Below are positions 45,859-55,371 of a DNA stretch of 64,000 bases, one piece after another. The notes beneath the pieces were generated by a model. The model did no database searches. It worked only from the letters and a program-made list of their open reading frames with translations, and was not told the DNA's origin. Numbering within the stretch: position 1 is the stretch's first letter; the number at the start of each line of letters is the position of its first letter. This stretch comes from Riemerella columbipharyngis (lineage in GTDB: Bacteria; Bacteroidota; Bacteroidia; Flavobacteriales; Weeksellaceae): contig NZ_FNAS01000012.1 in NCBI RefSeq assembly GCF_900101995.1, positions 1 to 64,000 of the forward strand, in the 5' to 3' direction. A program made the position numbers and the translations under genes.

Positions 45859-46809
45859 ATGAGAGTTTTAGCAAATGATGGTATATCTCCTGCCGGAGAG
45901 AAAACCTTGAAAGAATCGGGAATAGAAGTATTAGACCATAGAGTGTCTCAGGAACAATTGGTGCAATATATCAATGATAATGCTGTGGATGTTCTTCTGG
46001 TAAGAAGTGCCACCAAAGTAAGAAAAGACTTGATAGATGCCTGCCCGAGCCTGAAAATCATAGGGAGAGGAGGTGTAGGAATGGATAATATAGATGTAGA
46101 GTATGCTAAAAGCAGAGGAATAAAAGTCATCAATACTCCCACTGCATCTTCCAAGTCTGTTGCAGAAATGGTATTTGCACATTTCTTTTCCTTGGCGAGA
46201 TTTCTTCACGAATCTAATAGAATGATGCCGCTGGAAGGAGAAACGAAATTTAAAGAACTGAAAAAATCTTATTCGAAGGCTGTAGAGCTTTCCGGAAAAA
46301 CTTTAGGCGTAATAGGTTTTGGAAGCATTGGTAAAGAAGTGTTAAAAAAGGGGATTGCCTTGGGTATGAAAGTCTTGGTTTGTAATAAAGAGGCTAAAAC
46401 AGAAACTTTGAAATTGGATTTTTTTGATGGTAGAAGCCTTGATTTTGAAGTAACATCTACAAGTTTAGAAGAAGTACTTAGAAATTCTGATTTTATTAGT
46501 ATAAATACTCCTAAAACAAACAGTTACATTATAGATGAGCCTCAATTTGAAATGATGAAAGATGGTGTATTTATCGCTAATACAGCGAGAGGAGGTGTTC
46601 TTAATGAAAAAGCATTATTAAAATTTATAGAAAATGGTAAAGTAGCAGGCGCAGCATTAGATGTATTTGAAAATGAGCCTAATCCGGAGCTTTCTGTTCT
46701 TATGAATCCTCAGCTTTCGCTGACACCGCATTTGGCTGGGAATACTCTGGAAGCACAAGAGCGTATAGGTGTGGAACTTGCGGAGCAAATCATTAATCTA
46801 AAATTTTAA
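45859..46809 (+). CDS. serA: D-3-phosphoglycerate dehydrogenase
   Basis: 316 residues, the short form without the ACT domain. It is a D-2-hydroxyacid dehydrogenase with LLVRSATKVRKDLIDACP, VGMDNIDVEYAKSRGI, the NAD motif GVIGFGSIGKEV (about 150), NTARGGVLNEKALL (about 237, Arg) and the catalytic His in LTPHLAGNTLEAQERI (about 293). It opens serine synthesis by oxidising 3-phosphoglycerate. A DUF1015 gene starts 4 bases after its stop. This pairing recurs in Bacteroidota, often behind serC, which is not found here. Other hydroxyacid dehydrogenases share the fold, but the context favours SerA. Confidence 0.88.
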   Translation: MRVLANDGISPAGEKTLKESGIEVLDHRVSQEQLVQYINDNAVDVLLVRSATKVRKDLIDACPSLKIIGRGGVGMDNIDVEYAKSRGIKVINTPTASSKSVAEMVFAHFFSLARFLHESNRMMPLEGETKFKELKKSYSKAVELSGKTLGVIGFGSIGKEVLKKGIALGMKVLVCNKEAKTETLKLDFFDGRSLDFEVTSTSLEEVLRNSDFISINTPKTNSYIIDEPQFEMMKDGVFIANTARGGVLNEKALLKFIENGKVAGAALDVFENEPNPELSVLMNPQLSLTPHLAGNTLEAQERIGVELAEQIINLKF

Positions 46810-46813
46810 TGCT

Positions 46814-48055
46814 ATGCCGACTTTTAAGCCATTCAAAGGAGTAAGACCTAAAGACAGTCTTCTTCAGACTTTCCCTACAAGAGCTTTGGATAATTTTTCG
46901 GGAGAGGAAATATTGAAAAAATCACAACAAGAATGTTCTTATGTGAATATGGTAAAACCTTATGTTTGTAGTAAATCCAAAGATGTTGCTCGCAATCTCA
47001 GAAAAGTAAGGAATAACTACGAGGTTTTGTTGAACGAAAATCAGCTCATAAGAGATGAAACTTCTTACTATTTATACGAGCAGACTATGCCCGATAAATC
47101 CACTTTTAGAGGGCTTTTAGGATTAGTTTCTGTAGATGATTTTTGGAATGGGAAAATCAAAAAGCACGAGTCCACTCTTACACACAAAAAAGAAAAATTA
47201 GCATACTATTTACAGAAAGTTAATATACAGGCAGAGCCGGTACTTCTGACTTATAATGCCAATCCAAAGATTGAAATGCTAATGAACCATGAAGAAAAAA
47301 ATATTCCTATACTAAATGTAACGAGTGATGATGGAGTAAAGCATAAAATTTGGAAAATCAATAACTTATTGAAACTACAACAGCTGAAAGAAGTATTAGA
47401 CCAAGTAGATTCGTTTTATATCGCAGATGGCCACCATAGAATGGGGTCTGCTGCATTTAACGCCAAAAACCAAAGAGAGAAATCAAAAAAAGTATTGGGA
47501 ACAGAAGGCTACAATTATGTTTATAGCTTTATCGTATCAAACCAGTCTATAAAAATATACGACTATAACAGGGTGATAAAGGATCTTAACGGGCTTTCTG
47601 AAGAAAAGTTTTTTGCAGCATTAGAAAAATATTTTTATATCAATAAAAAAGGAAACGAACCTTATTATCCTTCCCAAAAACACCATATAAGTATGTACTT
47701 GGAAGGAGAGTTTTACAGCCTTCATGTGAAGCACGACCTCCGTCCTAAAGAGCAAGGGTTAGATTGTATAGACCATTATCTTCTTGAAAAATATATTCTT
47801 AAACCGATTCTGAAAATTGAAGATTCCAAAACTTCCAATAGAATAAAATTCGTTAAGGGTAATTCTACTTTGGAGGGAATAGAACTGCTCAAAGCAAAAG
47901 TGGATTCTGGAGAGTTCAAAGTAGCTTTTGGATTATATCCTGTGAGTTGTAGTGATTTGATGAAGGTTTCTGACTTGAAGCAAAAAATGCCGCCAAAATC
48001 TACATTGATCTCTCCAAAACTAATGACGGCTTTAATTATGTACGATATGAAATAA
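46814..48055 (+). CDS. DUF1015 family protein
   Basis: 413 residues. It has the DUF1015 signatures FKPFKGVRPKDSL at the N-terminus, YYLYEQTMPDKSTFRGLLG (about 95), a central FYIADGHHRMGSAAF (about 203-215, His-rich) and, near the end, VAFGLYPVSCSDLMKVSD with KMPPKSTLISPKL. The family is widespread and usually sits beside serA. It has been linked to serine metabolism (some members are serine kinases related to SbnI/SerK), and a kinase role is a reasonable guess. No transmembrane part. It is translationally close to serA (4-base gap) and ended by the terminator at 48132. Confidence 0.9.
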   Translation: MPTFKPFKGVRPKDSLLQTFPTRALDNFSGEEILKKSQQECSYVNMVKPYVCSKSKDVARNLRKVRNNYEVLLNENQLIRDETSYYLYEQTMPDKSTFRGLLGLVSVDDFWNGKIKKHESTLTHKKEKLAYYLQKVNIQAEPVLLTYNANPKIEMLMNHEEKNIPILNVTSDDGVKHKIWKINNLLKLQQLKEVLDQVDSFYIADGHHRMGSAAFNAKNQREKSKKVLGTEGYNYVYSFIVSNQSIKIYDYNRVIKDLNGLSEEKFFAALEKYFYINKKGNEPYYPSQKHHISMYLEGEFYSLHVKHDLRPKEQGLDCIDHYLLEKYILKPILKIEDSKTSNRIKFVKGNSTLEGIELLKAKVDSGEFKVAFGLYPVSCSDLMKVSDLKQKMPPKSTLISPKLMTALIMYDMK

Positions 48056-48131
48056 AAATTTTATTGTTTTTAAGCTGAATTTAGACGGGTTTTAACCTAT
48101 TGATTAAAAGTACAATAATAGAACTGCATAG

Positions 48132-48183
48132 ACTCTTGCTTAAAAAATATCTTATAAATACTTTAACAGCAAGAGTTTTTTTT
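48132..48183 (+). terminator. Terminator after serA-DUF1015
   Basis: ACTCTTGCT (48132-48140) pairs with AGCAAGAGT (48168-48176), followed by TTTTTTT. The next promoter box begins 2 bases later. Confidence 0.7.
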
Positions 48184-48184
48184 A

Positions 48185-48192
48185 TAAATTTG
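48185..48192 (+). promoter_or_regulatory. -7 box for the coiled-coil-zapA pair
   Basis: TAAATTTG matches TAnnTTTG, 24 bases before the ATG at 48217. Confidence 0.6.
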
Positions 48193-48216
48193 TGGTTCGG
48201 TTAGAACATTTCTGGT

Positions 48217-48519
48217 ATGCTTGATGAGTTAGAAAATCGTTTTTCAGATTTGGAGAAGAAAATTAGACAGATGAAAAAAGATTATCAAAATCTAATACAG
48301 TCGCACGAAGAACTCTCCAAAGATTATGATGAACTGAAAACAAAATATGAGGCAGAGAAAAAAGCAAATCAGAAATTAATGGAAGAAAATAAAGAAACAA
48401 AACTTATAGCTTCAATATCAGGTAATCCTGAGTATAGTAGATTGATGAAGGCACATATCAATAGATTGATAAAAGAAATAGACGCCTGTATCACCCAATT
48501 GCAAAACAATGGACTATGA
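48217..48519 (+). CDS. ZapB-like coiled-coil protein
   Basis: 100 residues, nearly all predicted coiled coil (LENRFSDLEKKIRQMKKDY, SHEELSKDYDELKTKYEAEKK) with heptad spacing, then a short helical C-terminus (NRLIKEIDACITQLQNNGL). No catalytic motif. It overlaps the zapA start by 4 bases, so it is coupled to a division gene. Its size and layout resemble ZapB, the partner of ZapA that bridges the Z-ring and the nucleoid, but similarity in coiled coils is weak evidence, so only the context supports a division role. Confidence 0.7.
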   Translation: MLDELENRFSDLEKKIRQMKKDYQNLIQSHEELSKDYDELKTKYEAEKKANQKLMEENKETKLIASISGNPEYSRLMKAHINRLIKEIDACITQLQNNGL

Positions 48520-48794
48520 TAAAGCGTAATATAAATGTGCAGATAGGAGGTAGGAGCTACCCACTGAGCGTACCCTCAGACGAAGAGGAAACCCTGAGAA
48601 AGGTGGCGAAACAAATAGACGAGATGATAAAAAACTTTGAAGCCAATTTTGAACTAAAAGATAAGCAAGATGCTTTGGCTATGTGTGCTTTGAGATTGGG
48701 TGCTAATGCGGAATTAACAAGAAAAGGCGGAGAAGAAAACATTAAAAATATTTGTAATCAAGTAACTTACCTCAGTCAGTTATTAGAAGAATAA
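48516..48794 (+). CDS. zapA: Cell division protein ZapA
   Basis: 92 residues. It has the ZapA pattern MIKRNINVQIGGRSYPLSV then a helix with EETLRKVAKQIDEMIKNFEANF (about 26-47) and DALAMCALRLGANAEL (about 58), ending in a coiled coil. ZapA tetramers bundle FtsZ filaments at midcell. It overlaps the upstream coiled-coil gene by 4 bases. A structured non-coding segment, probably 6S RNA, and then rny follow. A zapA-6S RNA order also occurs in Proteobacteria. Confidence 0.88.
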   Translation: MIKRNINVQIGGRSYPLSVPSDEEETLRKVAKQIDEMIKNFEANFELKDKQDALAMCALRLGANAELTRKGGEENIKNICNQVTYLSQLLEE

Positions 48795-48839
48795 TATCCT
48801 TCGGAAATTAAGTTTTGTTTCCTAAAAAATTGCCTACAA

Positions 48840-48985
48840 TAGTTCTAACACAAAAGGTAAACTCAACGCTAAAAAAATACCGAGTGAATGTCCTCTGAAT
48901 GGCGTGCCGTGTATCGCGGATTACAGACAGTGGAAATCAGCTCAAATCGTGTTGATTAGGAGTTTACTCTTTAATCTTTAAGGAT
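48840..48985 (+). ncRNA. ssrS: Probable 6S RNA (6S-Flavo type)
   Basis: The 242 bases between zapA and rny hold no reading frame but a long closing helix: GTAAACTC (48857-48864) with GAGTTTAC (about 48960-48967). Inside are CAACG and CGTTG-like pairings and a GC-richer centre with CCTCTGAATGGCGTGCC. A rod-like RNA with a long terminal stem next to zapA is the 6S RNA arrangement known from E. coli, and a flavobacterial 6S family exists in Rfam. 6S RNA sequesters the housekeeping RNA polymerase. The ends are approximate. Confidence 0.55.
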
Positions 48986-49036
48986 TATTGTAGGTTTTTT
49001 ATTGAAAAAATGGGAATATAAATAATAGATATAGAT

Positions 49037-50605
49037 ATGATTACAACCATCATTGGCTGCATTGTCAGTCTCATTATAGGAGCCATAATAGGAATGGCTT
49101 TTTCTAAAAGTTCTCTTAATTCTAAAGCTAAGTTTATGCTGGAAGATGCTAAGAAGAATGCAGAAAATATTGTAGAGAAAGCAAATGTGCAGGCAGAGAG
49201 CATTAAGAAAGAAAAAAACATTCAGGCTAAAGAGAAATTTTTGGAGCTGAAAGTAGAACACGACAAGAATATCCAACAGCGTGAAAAGAAAATGCAAGAT
49301 ATAGAAAAACGCACGAAGGATAAAGAACAGAAGCTTAACGACGAGCTTAGCAAGGTAGGGAAATTAGAAAAAGAGTTGGACAAAAAATTATCCGATGTTT
49401 CCAGAAAAGAGGAGCTTTTGGATAAGAAACAGCACGAGCTGAATCTAACCATTGCCAAGAAAATAGATTTACTGGAAAAGGTATCCGGCTATTCTGCCGA
49501 GGAAGCCAAGGAAGAATTGGTAGAAACAATGAAAGCAGAGGCGAAAACCAAGGCACAGGCATATGTGCAAAACATTATAGAAGAAGCACAACTCAACGCC
49601 AAGAATGAAGCCAAAAAAATCGTAATAGAAACCATTCAGAGGATAGGAACGGAGCAGGCTATTGAAAATTCTGTTTCGGTATTTAATATAGAATCCGATG
49701 ATATCAAGGGTAGAATAATTGGCAGAGAAGGGAGAAACATACGGGCTTTGGAGGCTGCCACAGGAGTGGAGATTATCGTAGATGATACGCCGGAAGCTAT
49801 TTTACTTTCTTGCTTCGACCCTGTAAGGAGAGAAATAGCAAGGCTTTCTTTACATAGATTGGTAACCGACGGAAGAATACACCCTGCAAGAATAGAAGAG
49901 GTAGTAGAAAAGACCCGCAAACAGATAGAAGAGGAGATTATAGAAGTAGGAAAGAGGACTATTATAGATTTAGGCATACACGGTCTTCACCCCGAGTTAG
50001 TTAAAATAGTGGGACGAATGAAATACCGCTCTTCTTATGGGCAAAATTTATTGCAACACTCTCGCGAGGTGGCAAATATTGCAGCGACGATGGCGGCAGA
50101 ATTAGGACTAAATGTAAAACTTGCAAAAAGAGCAGGACTATTACACGATATAGGGAAAGTACCAGAGCAAGAATCAGAGCTTCCTCACGCGTTACTCGGT
50201 ATGCAGTGGGCAGAAAAATTCGGAGAAAATCCTGAAGTGGTAAATGCCATAGGTGCTCACCACGACGAGATAGAAATGACTTCACTTCTTTCCCCAATAG
50301 TACAAGTAGCAGACGGAATTTCCGGAGCGAGACCCGGAGCAAGACGCCAAGTGCTGGAGTCTTATATCCAAAGATTAAAAGACTTGGAAGCGGCAGCCTT
50401 GAGTTTTGAGGGGGTATCCAGTGCATATGCTATTCAGGCGGGTAGAGAGCTTAGGGTAATGGTGGAGAGTGCTAAAGTGAATGATGATGTAGCCGCTCAG
50501 CTTTCTTACGATATATCCGAAAAAATACAAAATGAACTGACCTATCCTGGGCAAGTGAAAATAACAGTGATAAGAGAAACCAGAGCTGTAAATATTGCAA
50601 GATAA
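49037..50605 (+). CDS. rny: Ribonuclease Y
   Basis: 522 residues. It has an N-terminal membrane anchor ([18 protein letters not shown], about 5-22), a long coiled coil rich in Lys/Glu (about 30-190), a KH RNA-binding domain with [19 protein letters not shown] (about 212-230), and an HD domain with [16 protein letters not shown] and [12 protein letters not shown] (about 370-380). RNase Y is a membrane-bound endonuclease that starts mRNA decay. It is downstream of the likely 6S RNA and ended by its own terminator. All domains are in the right order and length. Confidence 0.97.
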   Translation: MITTIIGCIVSLIIGAIIGMAFSKSSLNSKAKFMLEDAKKNAENIVEKANVQAESIKKEKNIQAKEKFLELKVEHDKNIQQREKKMQDIEKRTKDKEQKLNDELSKVGKLEKELDKKLSDVSRKEELLDKKQHELNLTIAKKIDLLEKVSGYSAEEAKEELVETMKAEAKTKAQAYVQNIIEEAQLNAKNEAKKIVIETIQRIGTEQAIENSVSVFNIESDDIKGRIIGREGRNIRALEAATGVEIIVDDTPEAILLSCFDPVRREIARLSLHRLVTDGRIHPARIEEVVEKTRKQIEEEIIEVGKRTIIDLGIHGLHPELVKIVGRMKYRSSYGQNLLQHSREVANIAATMAAELGLNVKLAKRAGLLHDIGKVPEQESELPHALLGMQWAEKFGENPEVVNAIGAHHDEIEMTSLLSPIVQVADGISGARPGARRQVLESYIQRLKDLEAAALSFEGVSSAYAIQAGRELRVMVESAKVNDDVAAQLSYDISEKIQNELTYPGQVKITVIRETRAVNIAR

Positions 50606-50611
50606 TTTATA

Positions 50612-50643
50612 TAAAAGCCTTCGTTATAAGAGGGCTTTTTTAA
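50612..50643 (+). terminator. Terminator after rny
   Basis: AAAAGCC (50613-50619) with GGCTTTT, loop of about 13 bases, then T. Confidence 0.75.
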
Positions 50644-50668
50644 TATATTAACCAAAAATTTAATTATT

Positions 50669-51862
50669 ATGATTTCTAAAACATACTTAGATCATCTTCA
50701 GTCAGAGCTTAAAAGCATTGACAATGAAGGACTTTATAAAAGAGAGCGAATTATTAGCTCTCAGCAGTCTGCTGAAATTGTAGCAAATGGCAAAAAACTG
50801 TTGAATTTCTGTGCCAATAATTATCTCGGACTTAGTAATCATCCAGAAGTGATGAAAGCTTCTCAAGAAGCGATAGTCTCTCATGGTTATGGAATGTCTT
50901 CGGTTCGTTTTATCTGCGGTACGCAAGATATTCATAAAGAATTAGAACAAAAAATTTCTAAGTTTTTAGGAATGGAAGATACTATTCTTTACGCGGCTTG
51001 TTTTGATGCCAATGGAGGTATTTTTGAACCTCTGTTTACGGAGCAAGATGCTATTATTTCAGATGAACTGAACCACGCTTCTATTATTGATGGGGTAAGA
51101 CTTTGTAAAGCCGGCAGGTATCGTTATAAAAATAATGATATGAACGATTTGGAAGCACAGCTGAAAGCCGCATCGGAAAAAAATCATCGTTTTAAAATTA
51201 TTGTTACAGACGGAGTCTTTTCTATGGATGGTATTGTTGCAAATCTTAAAGGAGTTTGCGACTTAGCCGAAAAATACGACGCTTTGGTAATGGTAGATGA
51301 TTCTCACGCTACTGGGTTTATTGGTAAAACAGGGCGTGGAACACACGAGGCCAATGATGTGATAGGACGCGTAGACATCATTACATCTACGCTTGGAAAA
51401 GCTTTAGGAGGTGCTTTGGGAGGATTTACCTCTGGAAAAAAGGAAATCATAGATATGCTAAGACAGCGTTCTCGTCCTTATCTGTTCTCTAATTCTTTGG
51501 CACCGGGTATTGTAGGAGCAGCCATAAAAGTTTTGGATTTAATCTCCGAAGATACTTCACTAAGAGATAAAGTGATGGAAAATGCACAATATTTTCGTTC
51601 TCAGATGAAAACAAAAGGGTTTGATATTCCGGATGGAGATGCGGCTATCGTTCCGGTAATGCTTTATGATGCACCTCTGTCTCAAAAAATGTCAGAGAAG
51701 CTAATGGATGAAGGGATTTATGTTATAGGTTTTTTCTATCCGGTGGTACCTAAGGGAAAAGCCAGAATCCGTGTTCAGCTTTCAGCCGCACATACTCGCG
51801 AACATTTAGATAGAGCTATTTCAGCATTTGAAAAAGTGGGTAAAGAACTGGGCGTAATATAG
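50669..51862 (+). CDS. kbl: Glycine C-acetyltransferase (2-amino-3-ketobutyrate CoA ligase)
   Basis: 397 residues. It is a PLP-dependent alpha-oxoamine synthase with [16 protein letters not shown] (about 47-62), [33 protein letters not shown] (about 132), [17 protein letters not shown] and the PLP-binding Lys in [14 protein letters not shown] (about 243). The RFICGT and FGSNNYLGL-type sequences favour Kbl over the related serine palmitoyl or 8-amino-7-oxononanoate synthases. It cleaves 2-amino-3-oxobutyrate with CoA to glycine and acetyl-CoA. The usual partner threonine dehydrogenase is not in the window, so it may act in the opposite sense or with a distant tdh. Confidence 0.9.
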   Translation: MISKTYLDHLQSELKSIDNEGLYKRERIISSQQSAEIVANGKKLLNFCANNYLGLSNHPEVMKASQEAIVSHGYGMSSVRFICGTQDIHKELEQKISKFLGMEDTILYAACFDANGGIFEPLFTEQDAIISDELNHASIIDGVRLCKAGRYRYKNNDMNDLEAQLKAASEKNHRFKIIVTDGVFSMDGIVANLKGVCDLAEKYDALVMVDDSHATGFIGKTGRGTHEANDVIGRVDIITSTLGKALGGALGGFTSGKKEIIDMLRQRSRPYLFSNSLAPGIVGAAIKVLDLISEDTSLRDKVMENAQYFRSQMKTKGFDIPDGDAAIVPVMLYDAPLSQKMSEKLMDEGIYVIGFFYPVVPKGKARIRVQLSAAHTREHLDRAISAFEKVGKELGVI

Positions 51863-51874
51863 TATCAACCATAA

Positions 51875-51918
51875 CAAAAAAACTGATTTAACTTTTTGAA
51901 GTTAAATCAGTTTTTTTA
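51875..51918 (+). terminator. Terminator after kbl
   Basis: AACTGATTTAAC (51881-51892) pairs fully with GTTAAATCAGTT (51901-51912), with A-run before and T-run after, so it can serve kbl on plus and possibly hemH on minus. Confidence 0.9.
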
Positions 51919-52000
51919 TAATGTTATTATCGTAGCGATAAATATCGGCATTATACTTAGATTTGTTTTTCTTTTGTAATATAGATTTTATCCTTTTTTA

Positions 52001-53011
52001 TTAAAATTCCCTAAGCTTTTCCTCGCAAAGTGTTTTTACTACTTCTACCCATTTTTCTTCATCATTAAGGCAAGGGAGATAGTGAAACTCTTTCCCACCA
52101 GCATGCAGGAATGTTTCTTTGCCCTCTTCGGATATTTCCTCTAAGGTTTCCAAGCAGTCTGCCACGAAAGCAGGGCAGCATATTGCCAACTTTTTAACTC
52201 CTTTATTAGGCAAGCTTTTCAAAGTGGCATCTGTGTAAGGCTCTATCCATTTGTCTTTACCCAAACGAGATTGAAAACTTACAATAGTTTTTTCTTTCGG
52301 CAGCCCCATTTTTTCTACTACCAAATTAGTAGTTTCAATGCATTGCTCGCGGTAGTTTTTTATATTTTTAGTGCTATAGGTTTTAGGCGTATCATTTGGT
52401 TTTAGTTTGTAGAGGTGCCTTTCCGGAACGCCGTGATAAGAAAATTGGAGCATATCAAAATCTTTGGGAAGTTTTTCTTTCAGACTTTGGGCAAGACAAT
52501 CGATATAGAAGTCTCGGTCGTAAAATGGTTCTACATATTTTATATTGACATTAGGAAACTTTTTTAAACGCACCTCTTCGGCTTTATCCATCACAGTTTC
52601 TGTAGTGCTCATAGCATGCTGAGGATACAGTGGGAAAAGAACAATATCCGTAACGCCTTTATCTATGAGGGATTTTATGCCCTCTTCTATGGAAGGATTG
52701 GCGTATCTCATACCCATTTCTACGGGGATATCTACTAATTTCTGAAACTTGTTTTTAAGTTTTTCGGCAAGTACAATCAGTGGAGAGCCTTCCTCTGTCC
52801 AAACTGTTTTATAAGCAGCAGCAGATTTAGGCGGACGGGTTTTCAAAATGATTCCCTGTACCAAAAACGCACGGAAAATCCAACGGTAATCAATGACATA
52901 TTCGTCCATTAGAAACTCGTCCAAATAGGTCCTTACATCTTTTACTTCCGTAGATTTCGGAGAACCGAGATTCACTAATAGGATTCCTTTCTTCGAGGTA
53001 TTATTTTTCAA
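52001..53011 (-). CDS. hemH: Ferrochelatase
   Basis: 336 residues. It has GILLVNLGSPKSTEVKDV at the N-terminus, the GSPL motif (EEGSPLIVLAEKL), VLFPLYPQHAMSTTETVM, the catalytic His in FSYHGVPERHLYK (about 193), FQSRLGKDKWIEPYTD (about 250) and the conserved Glu in FVADCLETLEEISEEG (about 295). It inserts Fe2+ into protoporphyrin IX as the last step of haem synthesis. It starts 35 bases downstream of the Fe-S protein gene on the same strand, so the two iron-handling genes share a transcript. No other hem genes are near. Confidence 0.97.
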   Translation of the reverse strand: MKNNTSKKGILLVNLGSPKSTEVKDVRTYLDEFLMDEYVIDYRWIFRAFLVQGIILKTRPPKSAAAYKTVWTEEGSPLIVLAEKLKNKFQKLVDIPVEMGMRYANPSIEEGIKSLIDKGVTDIVLFPLYPQHAMSTTETVMDKAEEVRLKKFPNVNIKYVEPFYDRDFYIDCLAQSLKEKLPKDFDMLQFSYHGVPERHLYKLKPNDTPKTYSTKNIKNYREQCIETTNLVVEKMGLPKEKTIVSFQSRLGKDKWIEPYTDATLKSLPNKGVKKLAICCPAFVADCLETLEEISEEGKETFLHAGGKEFHYLPCLNDEEKWVEVVKTLCEEKLREF

Positions 53012-53046
53012 TTTATTTTGTATTTAAGTTGTTACTATATTTAGTT

Positions 53047-53925
53047 CTATCCATTTACCGCTTCCACATTTTGAACCAATTCCGGGATAAACTGTTTTAG
53101 CACATTTTCTATCCCTCCTTTCAAGGTTGCCGTAGAGCTTGGACATCCGCTGCAAGCCCCTTGTAGAAGCATTTTTGCGGTTTTTGTTTCTTCATCGTAT
53201 TCTATCAGGGAAATTTTCCCGCCATCATTTTCTACTGCCGGTGCTATATATTCGGCTAAAATGGCACTTATTTTTTCTTCTTTATCAGTGTAATTTCTTT
53301 TGATGATTTTTTCTACCGGATTTTCGTGTTTTTGCGGCTCTCTTTCAGATACGGATTTCCCTTCTTGCAAGTACTCGGCGATGAAAGCCCTCATCTCTAC
53401 CATTACCTCGTACCATTGTACCGAATCATCTTTAGTAACGGCAACAAAATTGTCTGAAATAAAAACTTCCTTAGCAAAAAGATATTGTTCAAAAATCGTT
53501 TTAGCCAAAGGAACATCTTCTGCCTCTTCTTTTGTTTTTACCTCTACAAAACCGTTGATTAACAGTTGAGAAGAAACAAATTTCATTGTAGCGGGATTAG
53601 GCGTCATTTCAGCATAAATTTGATAGACTTGTTTCTTTTTTTGACGATAAATTCTAGGATTTGCCAATAGCTCATCCTCTATTACATTTTTTAATCCTTG
53701 CGATACATGTTCCCATTCTACGGTATCTTGTTTGGCTACTGCAATAAAATTAGCAGTGATGAAAATCTTATCTACGAAAGGATAATTAAAAAGCTCTTGA
53801 GCCAAAGGAATTTCCGAAATATCAGAATCTCTATCCAATTCCAAAGAACCAGGGATAAGGTTGTAGCCAGCTACAAACTTCATTACCTTTGGATTTTCTG
53901 TAGTTTCTATAAGGATTTCTTGCAT
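53047..53925 (-). CDS. nfu: NifU-like Fe-S scaffold protein with doubled Nfu N-terminal domain
   Basis: 292 residues. Two Nfu-N domains stand in tandem (TENPKVMKFVAGYNLIPGS, about 8-26; MTPNPATMKFVSSQLLING, about 107-125), each with the .P..MKF signature. The C-terminal NifU domain (about 215-290) has the Fe-S-binding CSGC in LLQGACSGCPSSTATLKGGI and the ENDGGKISLIEYD block. It carries Fe-S clusters to target proteins. The doubled N-domain is a Bacteroidota trait. It is the first gene of the hemH transcript, with -7 box TAATTTTG at 53955-53948. Confidence 0.92.
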   Translation of the reverse strand: MQEILIETTENPKVMKFVAGYNLIPGSLELDRDSDISEIPLAQELFNYPFVDKIFITANFIAVAKQDTVEWEHVSQGLKNVIEDELLANPRIYRQKKKQVYQIYAEMTPNPATMKFVSSQLLINGFVEVKTKEEAEDVPLAKTIFEQYLFAKEVFISDNFVAVTKDDSVQWYEVMVEMRAFIAEYLQEGKSVSEREPQKHENPVEKIIKRNYTDKEEKISAILAEYIAPAVENDGGKISLIEYDEETKTAKMLLQGACSGCPSSTATLKGGIENVLKQFIPELVQNVEAVNG

Positions 53926-53947
53926 TTTAATGTTTTGTTTTAAGTTG

Positions 53948-53955
53948 CAAAATTA
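53948..53955 (-). promoter_or_regulatory. -7 box for nfu-hemH
   Basis: On the minus strand TAATTTTG matches TAnnTTTG, 22 bases before the ATG at 53925. Confidence 0.55.
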
Positions 53956-54322
53956 TGAAAAATTATTGTTTTTAACTCTCATTGTCAAAGTAGGTAATCT
54001 TCAAGTTGATTATATATTCGAAAAGTGATTGATAGAAGGCATTATCATTTTAGTTTCAAAATTTTTAATAAATTAGACTTTTATATCTTTTTATAAATAC
54101 TGAACGGAATCAAAAAATATTAAAACATAGAATAAATAGTATGAACGATATATGATTTTATCCAATAGAAATACCAACTTTGTATAGTTTTTTATTAGTT
54201 TGTAATTTGTTTTAAGGATAATACTGATTTTACCTATCTGAAAATCATTGTAATATGTAAAACATAAACAATGGGGTTGCCTTTTTACAATGAACTACGA
54301 ATGGCTTAATAAAATATTATCA
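53956..54322. other. Gene-free AT-rich stretch between divergent genes
   Basis: About 370 bases with no open frame and no hairpin of note. I see only scattered AT-rich sequence and the promoter regions of nfu on the left and the PfkB kinase on the right (TAAATTTG at 54323-54330). Confidence 0.5.
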
Positions 54323-54330
54323 TAAATTTG
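54323..54330 (+). promoter_or_regulatory. -7 box for the PfkB kinase
   Basis: TAAATTTG matches TAnnTTTG, 27 bases before the ATG at 54358. Confidence 0.5.
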
Positions 54331-54357
54331 CAAAAACGAAAAAATAAAATCTGAAAA

Positions 54358-55278
54358 ATGAAACTACTTGCAGTAGGAACTGTGGCGTTTGATGCTATAG
54401 AAACGCCGTTTGGAAAAACGGATAAAGTATTGGGAGGAGCAGCTTCTTACATAGGGCTTGCGGCTTCTGTGATGAATGCAGATGTGAATCTCGTTTCAGT
54501 AGTAGGAGGGGATTTTCCCAAAGAATATCTTGATATGATGAAGAAGAAAAACATCAATATTGAGGGAATAGAAATTATTGATAATGAGAAAACTTTTTTT
54601 TGGTCCGGTAAATACCATAATGACTTGAATTGCAGAGATACCCTTGCCACAGAGCTTAATGTATTAGAGCATTTTGAACCTAAGATTCCAAAGAATTGTC
54701 GAAATGCAGAGGTTCTTTTATTAGGAAATCTCCATCCTTCGGTACAGCTTTCTGTATTAGAGCAAATGGCGAAAAAACCTGAAGTAATCATTCTCGATAC
54801 AATGAATTTCTGGATAAATCATACTTGGGATTTATTAACGAAAATAATATCAAAAACAGATATCATCAGTATAAATGACGAGGAAGCAAGACAGCTTTCA
54901 GGCGAGTATTCTCTGGTAAAGGCAGCACAGAAAATACACGAGATGGGGCCGCAATTTGTTATCATAAAGAAAGGAGAGCATGGAGCGTTGTTATTTAATG
55001 ACAATCAGGTTTTTGCTATTCCTGCTTTGCCGTTAGAAGAAGTTTTTGATCCTACGGGAGCCGGAGATTCTTTTGCCGGAGGTTTTGCATCGTACCTTGC
55101 AAAAACAGAGGATTTTAGTTTTGATAATTTGAAAACAGCATTGATAGTAGGCTCTGCTATGGCATCTTTTACAGTAGAAAAATTTGGAACAAGGCAATTG
55201 GAAAATGTGACGGAAACAATGCTGAAAGACAGAATACAACAATTCCGTAGCCTTACTTCTTTCAGTATAAAACTATAA
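54358..55278 (+). CDS. PfkB-family sugar kinase
   Basis: 306 residues. It is a ribokinase-like fold with KVLGGAASYIGLAASVM near the N-terminus (substrate side), VSVVGGDFPKEYL, LDTMNFWI, SINDEEARQLSG (about 175) and the anion-hole/catalytic motif DPTGAGDSFAGGFASYL (about 228-244, catalytic Asp). It phosphorylates a sugar or nucleoside with ATP, but the substrate cannot be told from sequence. It stands alone, 93 bases before the surA-like gene, which has its own promoter. No sugar transporter or regulator lies near. Confidence 0.9.
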   Translation: MKLLAVGTVAFDAIETPFGKTDKVLGGAASYIGLAASVMNADVNLVSVVGGDFPKEYLDMMKKKNINIEGIEIIDNEKTFFWSGKYHNDLNCRDTLATELNVLEHFEPKIPKNCRNAEVLLLGNLHPSVQLSVLEQMAKKPEVIILDTMNFWINHTWDLLTKIISKTDIISINDEEARQLSGEYSLVKAAQKIHEMGPQFVIIKKGEHGALLFNDNQVFAIPALPLEEVFDPTGAGDSFAGGFASYLAKTEDFSFDNLKTALIVGSAMASFTVEKFGTRQLENVTETMLKDRIQQFRSLTSFSIKL

Positions 55279-55339
55279 AATTTCAAAAAATTAAGAAATA
55301 ATTATAATTCTTTTTGCAAAAGAAATGAATAGATAATTT

Positions 55340-55347
55340 TATCTTTG
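55340..55347 (+). promoter_or_regulatory. -7 box for the surA-like gene
   Basis: TATCTTTG matches TAnnTTTG, 24 bases before the ATG at 55372. Confidence 0.6.
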
Positions 55348-55371
55348 CAGAATAAGTATAAAATATAAGTA

